A stretch of 64,000 nucleotides of DNA from Avichristensenella sp031549905. GTDB taxonomy: Bacteria; Bacillota; Clostridia; Christensenellales; Aristaeellaceae. The notes under the pieces were generated by a model. It searched no databases and had not been told where the DNA came from. It saw nothing but the letters and a program-made list of their open reading frames with translations. Shown here piece after piece: positions 51,722-60,114 of the stretch. Every line of letters begins with the position of its first letter. Position 1 is the stretch's first letter. The stretch is from contig JAVBPC010000010.1 in NCBI GenBank assembly GCA_031549905.1, positions 7,383 to 71,382 of the forward strand, given 5' to 3'. The translations under genes and the position numbers were made by a program.

Positions 51722-52810
51722 TTATAAATCACGGATCGCTATTTCCGTTTGCCCCTGCGCGCCGTACAAAAAAAGCATATTCCGGTACTCCGAAGGCGCC
51801 ATGCCCGTTGCTTTCTTGAACATCTTTGTAAAATAGTCCGGTGTGATATATCCGGTTTGCGTGCTGATTTCCGTTATGCTTAGCGACAGGTTTTTCAGAA
51901 GTTCAACCGCCGCGCAGATGCGAACCTTATGCATATGGGAAAGCATGCTGACGCCCTGATGCTGCTTGAACAGCGCACCGACATACACGGCGGACAGGTG
52001 CAGATAGTCGGCAATTTTCGTAACCGAAAGGTCCGGGTCTGCGTAGTTTTTTCCGATATAGTTAAGGATTAGCTGGATATAGGACTCCGCGGGCTTGACA
52101 TGCTTGCCTAGCATATCAATGCACCGGCGGTACAGCGTCTCCGTAAAGGCGAGGATGTTATCCACATTTTTCAGCCCATCATACTGCGCCAAAGAGGCGC
52201 GCCGCAGCTCCGACAGCTCGCCTTTGCGGAATGCCCTTTGGGACATCTGCTCAAACAGCACATTGATCACCAGCAGGCAGAAGCGCTTGATGTCGTCGAT
52301 ATGGATTTGGTTTCTGGCGATGGTATCAAAGAAGACCTTGTATGCATCACTATCGGTTTGATCCAGCAGATCGCTCATCACCGCCTGCATGTGCGTGCGG
52401 TCTGTCATCAGTGTGTTGTAGTATCGCTTCTTTTCGTACCCGGTCACGATTTGCCGGATTTTCTCCGTCAGCTGCATGATCAGTTCTTTTGTCAGCGGTT
52501 TCAGCAGGTAATCCTGCACCCCATAGTTGATGGCTTTTTGCGCAAACTCAAAATCGCTGAACTCACTTAGGATAATGATATAGGTATCCACCATCGTGCT
52601 GCGCAGTTTCTGCGAAAACTCCAGCCCGTTGAGGATAGGCATCTTGACATCCGAAATCACGATATCGGGCTTTTCCCGCATCGCAATTTCAAACGCGGCG
52701 GCGCCGTTATCCGCCTCAAACGGCGGATCAAACCCCAGTTGGGCCCACGGTATCATCGTGTTGATGCATTTTCTAACGAAAACGTCATCATCGACAATCA
52801 AAGCTTTCAT
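51722..52810 (-). CDS. YesN-type response regulator with AraC domain
   Basis: A 362-residue regulator. The receiver domain (1-120) has DDDV near residue 8, the phospho-acceptor in PDIVISDVKMP, and the Lys in LLKPLTKEL. A linker and a C-terminal AraC helix-turn-helix pair follow (SVTKIADYLHLSAVYVGALFKQH; TEISTQTGYITPDYFTKMFKKATGMAPSEYRN). It probably activates the adjacent transporter operon and the divergent GH4 operon. AGAGGAGA precedes the ATG. The kinase gene begins 27 bases downstream. Confidence 0.94.
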   Translation of the reverse strand: MKALIVDDDVFVRKCINTMIPWAQLGFDPPFEADNGAAAFEIAMREKPDIVISDVKMPILNGLEFSQKLRSTMVDTYIIILSEFSDFEFAQKAINYGVQDYLLKPLTKELIMQLTEKIRQIVTGYEKKRYYNTLMTDRTHMQAVMSDLLDQTDSDAYKVFFDTIARNQIHIDDIKRFCLLVINVLFEQMSQRAFRKGELSELRRASLAQYDGLKNVDNILAFTETLYRRCIDMLGKHVKPAESYIQLILNYIGKNYADPDLSVTKIADYLHLSAVYVGALFKQHQGVSMLSHMHKVRICAAVELLKNLSLSITEISTQTGYITPDYFTKMFKKATGMAPSEYRNMLFLYGAQGQTEIAIRDL

Positions 52811-53003
52811 GTGCGGATCTCCTCTGTGCGGTCTCCTCCGGTCACTAAAGCGGACAGTTTAGCTTCCGCCTGTTCTTCTTTTGTGCTGGTAGTTATGGTT
52901 GTAATCGCATCAATTGTACCATACATTTTTAGGCTTATCCATCAAAAAACAAGAAAGCCTTACTTTGGCGGGGTTTTCTTTAAAATTTCTGCCGACCGCG
53001 CCA

Positions 53004-53032
53004 TTGTCCTTGTCACAGCCGAACAATATAAT
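53004..53032 (+). promoter_or_regulatory. Promoter of the GH4-nagB-like operon
   Basis: TTGTCC (53004-53009) and TATAAT (53027-53032) are 17 bases apart, with the expected start near 53039 and a leader of about 36 bases. The region 52811-53003 is shared with the divergent regulator and likely holds its binding sites. Confidence 0.68.
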
Positions 53033-53074
53033 AACAGGTAAATGGAAACGCCACATTGTCAGGGAGGCGCAAAA

Positions 53075-54403
53075 ATGAAACTGAAAATCGCATTCATCGG
53101 CGGAGGTTCCTACTCCTGGGCATTCGGACTGTATTCCACTTTCCTTGCCAATCCGTTCTATGATAAAGAAACCGAGCTGTGCCTTTATGATATTAATGAA
53201 AAGGCGCTGAGCGACATGTATGCCTTTTGCGCGTGGTATAACGACCGGTGCCCTGAAAAGGCGATCACCCTGACCAAGACGCTGACAGAAGACGCCGCGC
53301 TGGAAGGCGCCGATTATGTTGTCATCGCCATTTCTCACGGCGGGTTGGAGGCTGAGCTTGAGGATCACCGCATTGCGCGCCGCCATGGCTTTTATAACGT
53401 GAAGGGAAGCGAATCCGGGATCGCCGGTGCCAGCCGCACCTTGCGCCATGTGCCGGAGTTCCTTCGCTATGCCCGCAAGATGAAAAAACTGTGCCCGGGC
53501 GCAATGCTGCTGAACGTCACCAACCCCCTGACAGCGCTTACACGCTGCGTTGAGCGGTATGAAAACATTCACGCGATGGGCTTTTGCCATGGGATACTGA
53601 ACCATCTGGAAATATTGCTGCCGTACTTTGGCGCGGAAAGCTTTGATGATGTCAGCTTTTCTGTCACCGGCGTGGATCATTGCTCCTTCCTGACCGATGT
53701 TCGCTACAAGGGGCAGGATGCCCTTCAAATCATGCGCGACAAGGGCATGATCGAGGCCGCATGGGCCGGTAAGAGCAACATCACTTACGATGATCCCTTT
53801 GCGGGGCGGGAGAATCAGCGCATCCGCTTCATCCTGTGGGATATGCTGGGCTGCATGCCGGGCTTAAGCGATGAGCACTGCGCAGAGTTTTACTATCAGA
53901 CTACGGGCACGAAGGAAAACCGTGACAGGTTTGGTATGCATTACGATCGCCTTGCGGACCGTCAGGCATCCGTGGAGCGGTTGCGCAATGATATCGTCAT
54001 TCCGCTGACGACAGGCAATATGCCCCCATTCCGCGAAGGGCAGGAGATACTGCATCGGGCCATTGAGGCACTACGCGGCGGGCGCAAGATGTACGATGTT
54101 GTCAACTACAGGAACCTTGGCCAGGTGCGTGAGCTTGCGCCGGATACGGTGGTGGAGACATTCGTCACCGTAGATGCCACGGGCGTCCATCCTGCCATCG
54201 CCAGCCCCATGCCCAAGGCGGTGGAAGCGATTGTGCGCCCCACGGCGCTTCGGGAAGAAATGTTCATGGAGGCCGCGGTTGAATGGGATGCGGACAAGCT
54301 AACTGCCGCGCTGGCGATCGATCCGCTGGTGCAGGATTTCACGAAGGTGCGCGCCGTCGTGAAAGACCTGATGGACTATAACGCCCAGTGGCTTCCCAAG
54401 TAA
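53075..54403 (+). CDS. Glycoside hydrolase family 4 enzyme (6-phospho- or alpha-galactosidase/glucuronidase type)
   Basis: A 442-residue cytoplasmic NAD+ and metal-dependent glycosidase. ATG at 53075 follows AGGGAGG. IAFIGGGSYSW is the NAD-binding motif, NVTNPLTAL the following loop, GFCHG supplies the metal-binding Cys and His region, and GVDHCSFL follows. GH4 enzymes open glycosides by a transient oxidation at C3, so they accept both alpha and beta linkages. No PTS genes are near, so an unphosphorylated substrate brought by the ABC system is likely. Its identity is unknown. Confidence 0.9.
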   Translation: MKLKIAFIGGGSYSWAFGLYSTFLANPFYDKETELCLYDINEKALSDMYAFCAWYNDRCPEKAITLTKTLTEDAALEGADYVVIAISHGGLEAELEDHRIARRHGFYNVKGSESGIAGASRTLRHVPEFLRYARKMKKLCPGAMLLNVTNPLTALTRCVERYENIHAMGFCHGILNHLEILLPYFGAESFDDVSFSVTGVDHCSFLTDVRYKGQDALQIMRDKGMIEAAWAGKSNITYDDPFAGRENQRIRFILWDMLGCMPGLSDEHCAEFYYQTTGTKENRDRFGMHYDRLADRQASVERLRNDIVIPLTTGNMPPFREGQEILHRAIEALRGGRKMYDVVNYRNLGQVRELAPDTVVETFVTVDATGVHPAIASPMPKAVEAIVRPTALREEMFMEAAVEWDADKLTAALAIDPLVQDFTKVRAVVKDLMDYNAQWLPK

Positions 54404-54437
54404 ACATAGGCTTGAATAGGTGAGAGGGGTGAGCTTC

Positions 54438-55457
54438 TTGCAGTGGAATGAGGAACTGCTTGGCGAGAGACTAACCACGCCTTCCCCGCGTTTGGTGGAA
54501 GATATGAAAAAGGTGAGCGGCGATATTCTGGTGCTGGGCGCGGGCGGCAAAATGGGCCCGACGCTGTGCGTGCTGGCGCAGAAGGCCCTTCGCCTGGCGG
54601 GCAACGAAGCGAAGGTCATTGCCGTGTCGCGGTTCAGTGATCCGATTGCCGTAACAGAACTGCAAAGCGCGGGCGTCGAACTGATTTCAGCCGATCTGAT
54701 GGCGGATGGCGCGCTGGAAACCCTGCCTGACGCGCCCAACGTGGTCTACATGGCCGGACGCAAGTTCGGTACGCAAGGCCAGGAGGCGCTGACCTGGGCC
54801 ATGAATGCAACGCTGCCTGCGCTGGTTGCGCGGCGCTTCCGTACGTCGCGCATAGTGGTTTTTTCCACAGGCAATGTTTATCCGCAGGTGGCGCTGCACT
54901 CTGGAGGCGCCACGGAGGAAACCGCCCCTTCTCCTACCGGTGAGTATGCGATGTCCTGCCTTGCCAGGGAGCGTGCGTTCGAATATGCGGCGCAGGCATA
55001 CGGCACCTCCATTGCCCTGTACCGCCTCAACTATGCCATTGATTTGCGCTACGGCGTGCTGCATGATCTTTGTTCGTTCATCATGCGGGATGTTCCGGTT
55101 CCCTTGAACATGCCCGTGTTCAACTGCATTTGGCAGGGTGACGCGTGCGAAGCCGCGCTGCGCTTGCTGCTGTACGCGTCGCCCGAAGTGTTCCGCCTGA
55201 ACGTTACCGGCCCGGAGATGGTATCGGTGCGCGCGGCCGCCACAAAACTGGCCACTCTGCTTGGCAAACCGGTGACCTTTTCCGGCGAGGAGGATGTGCG
55301 GGCGCAGGTTGTGAATGCCCAGAAAATGTGCGCGCTGATCGGGTACCCGAGCGTTTCCTTGGATACGCTGATGCGCTGGCAGGCGGAATGGATCTTGTCC
55401 GGCGGCCGCGCACTGAACAAGCCTACCCACTTTGAGGAGAAGGAGGGCACGTTCTGA
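54438..55457 (+). CDS. NAD-dependent epimerase/dehydratase-like protein
   Basis: A 339-residue short-chain reductase-like protein with TTG start after GAGAGGGG; GTG at 54420 is an alternative. The nucleotide motif is DILVLGAGGKMGPT, followed by VVYMAGRKFGTQGQEALTWAMNA and a catalytic-type Ser/Thr and Tyr-x-x-x-Cys region (TGEYAMSCLARERAF) instead of YxxxK. The Lys position of the classical triad is thus not obvious (CLAR), so the chemistry may differ. It lies between GH4 and the aldolase genes. Confidence 0.75.
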   Translation: MQWNEELLGERLTTPSPRLVEDMKKVSGDILVLGAGGKMGPTLCVLAQKALRLAGNEAKVIAVSRFSDPIAVTELQSAGVELISADLMADGALETLPDAPNVVYMAGRKFGTQGQEALTWAMNATLPALVARRFRTSRIVVFSTGNVYPQVALHSGGATEETAPSPTGEYAMSCLARERAFEYAAQAYGTSIALYRLNYAIDLRYGVLHDLCSFIMRDVPVPLNMPVFNCIWQGDACEAALRLLLYASPEVFRLNVTGPEMVSVRAAATKLATLLGKPVTFSGEEDVRAQVVNAQKMCALIGYPSVSLDTLMRWQAEWILSGGRALNKPTHFEEKEGTF

Positions 55458-55458
55458 T

Positions 55459-56520
55459 ATGTGCAGACATGCGGCTGCGTTACGGCTTCTTGGGCAGGGC
55501 ACGGTGATTCCGGCCATTCCACTCGTTCTCAAAGCGGATAGAAGCTTTGATGAGGCCGGTCAGCGGGTACTGCTCCGCTATTACCTGGATGCGGGCGTGG
55601 GTGGCATCGCGGTGGGCGTGCATACCACCCAGTTTGCCATCCGGGATGCAATACACAACCTGCTGGAGCCGGTACTTTCCGTTACCGCCGAGGAAATAGA
55701 CGCGTACGAGCGCCGCACCGGGCGCGCGGTGGTGCGCATCGCGGGCGCGTGCGGACCCTCCGAACAGGCGGTGCGCGAAGCGGAGCTTGCGGGGCGCCTG
55801 GGGTATGACGCGGTGCTGCTTAGCCCCAGCGGGCTAGCTTCTCTCGGCGAGGAAGCGCTGCTGGAGCGCACGCGCGCGGTCGCCGGCATCATGCCGGTGA
55901 TCGGGTTCTATCTGCAAAAAGCCGTCGGGGGCCGTTTTCTTTCCTTCGCGTACTGGAAGGCGCTTGCGGAAGTTCCAAATGTCGTGGCGGTGAAATGCGC
56001 GTCCTTTGATCCGTACAGCACCGTTGACCTGGTGCGCGGCATCGCGTGCTCAGCGCGCGCCGATCAGGTGGCGCTGTACACGGGCAATGACAACACAATC
56101 GTCACGGATCTGCTGAGCGAGTATTCCTTTCAGCACGAAGGGAAGACGATATCCAAGCGCTTTGTGGGCGGGTTGCTGGGGCACTGGGCGGTATGGACGC
56201 ACAGCGCGGTAATGCTGTTTTCTACGATCGAAAAGGCCCGCGGTCAATCCCAAATCCCCGCGGAGCTGCTGACACTGGCCGCGCAGGTGACCGATTGCAA
56301 CCAAGCCTTTTTTGATGCGCGCAACGGGTTTGCCGGCTGCATCCCCGGCGTGCATGAGGTGCTTCGGCGCCAAGGGCTGATGGACGGCATCTGGTGCCTT
56401 GACCCCGATGAAACGCTTTCCCCGGGCCAGACGGAGGAAATTGACAGGGTATACCGACAGTATCCGCACCTGAACGATGACGCCTTTGTGCGCGAACATA
56501 TCGAAGCGTGGAGGCGGTAA
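55459..56520 (+). CDS. Dihydrodipicolinate synthase / N-acetylneuraminate lyase family protein
   Basis: A 353-residue TIM-barrel aldolase. ATG at 55459 follows AAGGAGGG and is two bases beyond the upstream stop. GVGGIAVGVHTTQF corresponds to the substrate carboxylate-binding loop, GFYLQ contains the conserved Tyr, and VVAVKCASFDP carries the Schiff-base Lys. Members cleave or form 2-keto acids. In this locus, a sugar-acid or sialic-acid-like aldolase role is more likely than lysine biosynthesis. It is longer than DapA (about 290) because of a C-terminal extension. Confidence 0.85.
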   Translation: MCRHAAALRLLGQGTVIPAIPLVLKADRSFDEAGQRVLLRYYLDAGVGGIAVGVHTTQFAIRDAIHNLLEPVLSVTAEEIDAYERRTGRAVVRIAGACGPSEQAVREAELAGRLGYDAVLLSPSGLASLGEEALLERTRAVAGIMPVIGFYLQKAVGGRFLSFAYWKALAEVPNVVAVKCASFDPYSTVDLVRGIACSARADQVALYTGNDNTIVTDLLSEYSFQHEGKTISKRFVGGLLGHWAVWTHSAVMLFSTIEKARGQSQIPAELLTLAAQVTDCNQAFFDARNGFAGCIPGVHEVLRRQGLMDGIWCLDPDETLSPGQTEEIDRVYRQYPHLNDDAFVREHIEAWRR

Positions 56521-56563
56521 GGCGGCTTTTCCCAACGCGCGCAAAGCAGAAAAGAGGGCGAAC

Positions 56564-57826
56564 ATGAAAAGATACTTGGTCTGCGGGGCCAGCAGCCGCG
56601 GTTTTTTGACCTACGCGCAAAACATTACAGCAGATTTTGCCGATGTGGCACAGCTGGCCGGCATCTTTGACATCAACCCCATGCGCGCCACCTATGTGCG
56701 CGACAGCGTGGACAAGACCTCCACCGTGCCGGTGTATACGGATTTTGACCTGGCGGTGCGCGAAACCCACCCGGATACCGTTATCGTGGCCACGATGGAC
56801 AGTTCGCACCACGAGTACGCAGCGCGCGCGCTGGACCTGGGCTGCGATGTCATCTGCGAAAAGCCGATGACCATCGACGGTGAAAAAGCGCAGGTCATTT
56901 TAGATGCCGAAAAGCGCAACAACCGCAAGATTACCGTTACCTTCAATTGCCGGTTTGTGCCGTACAACAAGCGCGTGAAGGAGCTGATCCGCTCGGGCGC
57001 GATTGGGCGTCCGCTCAGCGTGGACTTTGAATGGCTGCTGGATCAGGATCATGGCGCGGAGTACTTCCGCAGGTGGCACAAGTTTCAGAAAAACGGCGGC
57101 GGACTGCTGGTGACCAAGGCGACGCATCATTTTGACCTGGTCAACTGGTGGATTGAAGAGGACCCCGTCAAGGTGTACGCCAACGGCGAACTTTCCTTCT
57201 ACGGGCCTAAGCGGGAAGAACGCTCCGTGCGCTGCAGGGGCTGCGAGCACTTTAAAACCTGCGAATTCGCGATGAAGGGCTGCGATGTGCAGACCGGGCG
57301 GTTCAGCGATGCGTTCATGACCAAGATGTATTTCGAGCCCGAAGTGCTGGATGGCTACATCCGCGACCAATGCCTCTTCGCGCCCACCGATATCTATGAC
57401 AACATGTCCCTTTCCGTGCGTTACACCAACAATGTGCTGATGACCTATTCCCTGAACGCGTTTATGCCGTACGAGGGCTGGCGCGTTGCCATCAACGGTA
57501 CAAAGGGCCGCTTGGAAGCGCAGGAGGTATCCTCCGGCCCGGACATGGGCGAACGTCTGCGGCATATCACAGTGTACACGCCGGACGGGAGGAAGAGCGT
57601 GCACTATGTACCCGTCGCCGATGGAAGCCACGGCGGCAGCGATACTGTGATGCTGGAATGGCTGCTGCGCGAAAAGCCTGACGACCCGCTGAACCAGGCC
57701 GCCGGTTCGCGCGAGGGGGCCCTTTCCATACTGATCGGCGCGGCGGCTAATCAGAGCATTCTAAGCGGCAATCCCGTATACATTGCCGACCTGATTGATA
57801 TGTCTGAAAAAATGCAGAAGGAGTGA
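56564..57826 (+). CDS. Gfo/Idh/MocA-family oxidoreductase with a cysteine cluster
   Basis: A 420-residue NAD(P)-dependent oxidoreductase, ATG at 56564 after AAGAGGGCG. The catalytic region is CEKPMTIDGEKAQ, and THHFDLVNWW is in the substrate domain. Between residues about 222 and 241 it has CRGCEHFKTC and a further Cys in KGCDVQ, an insertion absent from the paralogue at 42065-43351 and possibly a zinc or iron-sulfur site. It probably oxidises or epimerises the sugar released by GH4. The nagB-like gene follows six bases after. Confidence 0.87.
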   Translation: MKRYLVCGASSRGFLTYAQNITADFADVAQLAGIFDINPMRATYVRDSVDKTSTVPVYTDFDLAVRETHPDTVIVATMDSSHHEYAARALDLGCDVICEKPMTIDGEKAQVILDAEKRNNRKITVTFNCRFVPYNKRVKELIRSGAIGRPLSVDFEWLLDQDHGAEYFRRWHKFQKNGGGLLVTKATHHFDLVNWWIEEDPVKVYANGELSFYGPKREERSVRCRGCEHFKTCEFAMKGCDVQTGRFSDAFMTKMYFEPEVLDGYIRDQCLFAPTDIYDNMSLSVRYTNNVLMTYSLNAFMPYEGWRVAINGTKGRLEAQEVSSGPDMGERLRHITVYTPDGRKSVHYVPVADGSHGGSDTVMLEWLLREKPDDPLNQAAGSREGALSILIGAAANQSILSGNPVYIADLIDMSEKMQKE

Positions 57827-57832
57827 ACCTGA

Positions 57833-58612
57833 GTGAAAATCACCATCACACCGAACCCAGGCATTCTTGGCAAGCACGCCGCCATCGAAGCCGCGCAGCT
57901 GATCAACGCCGCCATCGCGGAAAGAGGATCCGCACGCATCGTGCTGTCCACGGGCGCGTCGCAGTTTGATACCATCGGCGCGCTGCTGAAATGCGGCATC
58001 GACTTTTCCAAGGTTGAAATGTTTCACCTGGATGAATACCTCGGCATGGATATCGCCCACAAGGCCAGCTTTCGCAAGTACCTGACCGAGCGCTTTACCA
58101 GCAAGGTCAACTTAAAAGCCGTGCATTTTGTGGATGGCACCGAGAAAGGGATCGCAAAACTGACGGAGGAAATCCGAAGTGCGCCGGTGGATGTCGGCCT
58201 GATCGGCATCGGCGAAAACGCCCACATCGCGTTCAACGACCCGCCTGCCGACTTTAACAGCAAGGAAGCCTATATCATCGTGGCGCTGAATGAAACCTGC
58301 AAAAGACAGCAGGTGGGCGAGGGATGGTTCCCTACGGTAGATGACGTGCCCAAACTGGCGATTACTATGACCTGCCATCAGATCATGCAGTGCAAAACCA
58401 TCATTTCCTGCGTTCCTTACCCGGTAAAGGCTGAGGCGATGCGCGCCACGCTGCTGAGCGAAACGGTAACCAACGCTATCCCCGCAACGCTGCTGAAAAT
58501 GCACGCCAACTTCTCTGTGTACATCGATGCCGATTCTGCCGCGCGGATCACCCCCGAAAGCGTGCGCAAGGCCAATCCAAACCTGACGGAGATTCGTTAC
58601 ATTTATGAGTAG
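57833..58612 (+). CDS. Glucosamine-6-phosphate deaminase-like (NagB superfamily) protein
   Basis: A 259-residue protein with GTG start after AAGGAG. FHLDEYLG retains the Asp equivalent to Asp72 of E. coli NagB, but the active loop reads GIGENAHIAFNDP, where NagB has GVGNDGHIAFNEP. The catalytic Asp141 is thus Asn and Glu148 is Asp; the His is kept. It may belong to a divergent subfamily with changed chemistry or substrate. As the last gene of the operon, an isomerase/deaminase for an unusual amino sugar phosphate is plausible. Confidence 0.82.
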   Translation: MKITITPNPGILGKHAAIEAAQLINAAIAERGSARIVLSTGASQFDTIGALLKCGIDFSKVEMFHLDEYLGMDIAHKASFRKYLTERFTSKVNLKAVHFVDGTEKGIAKLTEEIRSAPVDVGLIGIGENAHIAFNDPPADFNSKEAYIIVALNETCKRQQVGEGWFPTVDDVPKLAITMTCHQIMQCKTIISCVPYPVKAEAMRATLLSETVTNAIPATLLKMHANFSVYIDADSAARITPESVRKANPNLTEIRYIYE

Positions 58613-58684
58613 CAGGGTCTGGAGGTGGCATCCTAACGCCTGCCCTAAGGCATAACGTGCCAACAAAATGGGTGGCAACCGATT

Positions 58685-59134
58685 TCACGCGCGCTTTTCT
58701 TCGGTACGCTTGGCGATGGTGTTTGTATCAATGCTGCGGCGGTATACCACAAACCGCTGGTATAGGAATTCCGTGACGAAGTTGACCAGCATGGTGCCTG
58801 CCAGCACGAAGTACTCGTTTGCGCCATCCGCCGTAAGGACGTTTCCCGCCCAGGTTGACAGCGGCGTGAACACCAAATAAAATAGAAACACAAGCGCCAT
58901 GGCCTTTGGCACGTTCATGTCGCTGCGGAAGGTATAGCGGCGGTTGAATGTGAAATTCCACAGCACGCTGAGCACCAGCGCAAGGCCGTAACCCAGCCAG
59001 TAGGTGAAATGAAACGCTTCGTTGAACAAGGTGAAGCTGCCGATTTGGATGATGCCCGCCGATGCGGAAAACAGGGTAAACTTCGCGGCCTGCCATATGG
59101 TTGTTTTGCCCGCGGCGGCAGTTTTCTTTGTCAT
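58685..59134 (-). CDS. GtrA-like membrane protein
   Basis: A 149-residue protein with four membrane helices, ATG at 59134 after AAGAAGGG. The pattern of GtrA proteins is visible: AAKFTLFSASAGIIQIGSF, LALVLSVLWNFTFNRRYTFRS, a third helix and EFLYQRFVVYR. GtrA proteins take part in flipping or transferring lipid-linked sugars to cell-surface polymers. It stands alone between convergent and divergent genes. Confidence 0.86.
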   Translation of the reverse strand: MTKKTAAAGKTTIWQAAKFTLFSASAGIIQIGSFTLFNEAFHFTYWLGYGLALVLSVLWNFTFNRRYTFRSDMNVPKAMALVFLFYLVFTPLSTWAGNVLTADGANEYFVLAGTMLVNFVTEFLYQRFVVYRRSIDTNTIAKRTEEKRA

Positions 59135-59194
59135 GGAACACCCTTCTTTCACGAGTGGTGATATTATTCGGCGCGATGAGGAGGGTTCCTGCAA

Positions 59195-60046
59195 ATGGAA
59201 AAGAATAGGGCAATAACACTGTACGAAGCGCTTCGGCGGCCTGACCCTTATGAGCCCAGCCCGTCAATCTGGACGGATGAACACATCGCCACTGAGATGC
59301 TGAAAGCGCACCTGAACGCGGCGAACGATGCCGCCAGCTACGCGCCCGGCCGGCGTGAGCGTATCTGCGCATTTCTGTGGGATGCGCTGCGTCTTTCTTC
59401 CGGCAAAAGGCTGCTTGACCTGGGCTGCGGCCCCGGGCTGTATGCCGAATGGTTTGCCCAAAGGGGTGCGGAGACTGTCGGTCTGGACTTCTCTCAAAAT
59501 ACCATCGAATACGCCCGGGAACAGGCGCGGCTGGCCGGGCTGCCCATCGAATACCACATTCAGGATTACCGCGATCCTCTTCTGGCGGGTGATTTTGACG
59601 CTGCCATCATGGTTTCTGAGGATTACGGCGTGTTAGGTCCTGCTGACCGCAAGCGGTTGCTGCAAAATATCCATCGCGTACTCAAGCCCGGCGGCCTTTT
59701 TGCGCTGGATGTGACCAATGCATCCATTTGGGAAAGCCTTCACGGGCAAGGAACGTGGAGCCGCGAAGAGCGCGGCTTCTGGCGCCCTCACCCGCATGCC
59801 GTGCTGCACAAGCGGCACCTGTATCCCGAAGAACACGCCTACTGCGACGCGTATGCCGTTTGTGACACCGAAATTATCGTATACTACACGCATCAGACCC
59901 TGTTCACACAGGAGCGGATTGGCGCGGAGATAGCGGAATCGGGTTTCACCATTGCGGGTATGTACGGCAACCTGGAAGGGAAATGCACGGAGGCGGACGA
60001 CAGGCAAATTGGTGTGATTGCCGAAAAGGGAAAAGCCTTCGCATAG
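59195..60046 (+). CDS. Class I SAM-dependent methyltransferase
   Basis: A 283-residue methyltransferase. LLDLGCGPGLYAEWFA is motif I, VGLDFSQNTIEYAREQA the strand-2 acid and ribose contact, and DFDAAIMVSEDYGVLG motif IV. The N-terminal 60 residues form a helical lid. ATG at 59195 follows GAGGAGGG. The substrate is unknown. A strong terminator lies directly behind. Confidence 0.87.
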   Translation: MEKNRAITLYEALRRPDPYEPSPSIWTDEHIATEMLKAHLNAANDAASYAPGRRERICAFLWDALRLSSGKRLLDLGCGPGLYAEWFAQRGAETVGLDFSQNTIEYAREQARLAGLPIEYHIQDYRDPLLAGDFDAAIMVSEDYGVLGPADRKRLLQNIHRVLKPGGLFALDVTNASIWESLHGQGTWSREERGFWRPHPHAVLHKRHLYPEEHAYCDAYAVCDTEIIVYYTHQTLFTQERIGAEIAESGFTIAGMYGNLEGKCTEADDRQIGVIAEKGKAFA

Positions 60047-60062
60047 ATGGCATCATCTTGAA

Positions 60063-60098
60063 AGCAAAGGCGCGGGGAGAATACCCTGCGCCTTTTGC
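60063..60098. terminator. Bidirectional terminator between methyltransferase and icd
   Basis: AGCAAAGGCGCGGGG (from 60063) pairs with CCCTGCGCCTTTTGCT (to 60098) around a short loop, with A and T runs built into the stem ends. It serves both convergent genes. Confidence 0.85.
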
Positions 60099-60114
60099 TG
60101 TTTTCGGTTTGCAT

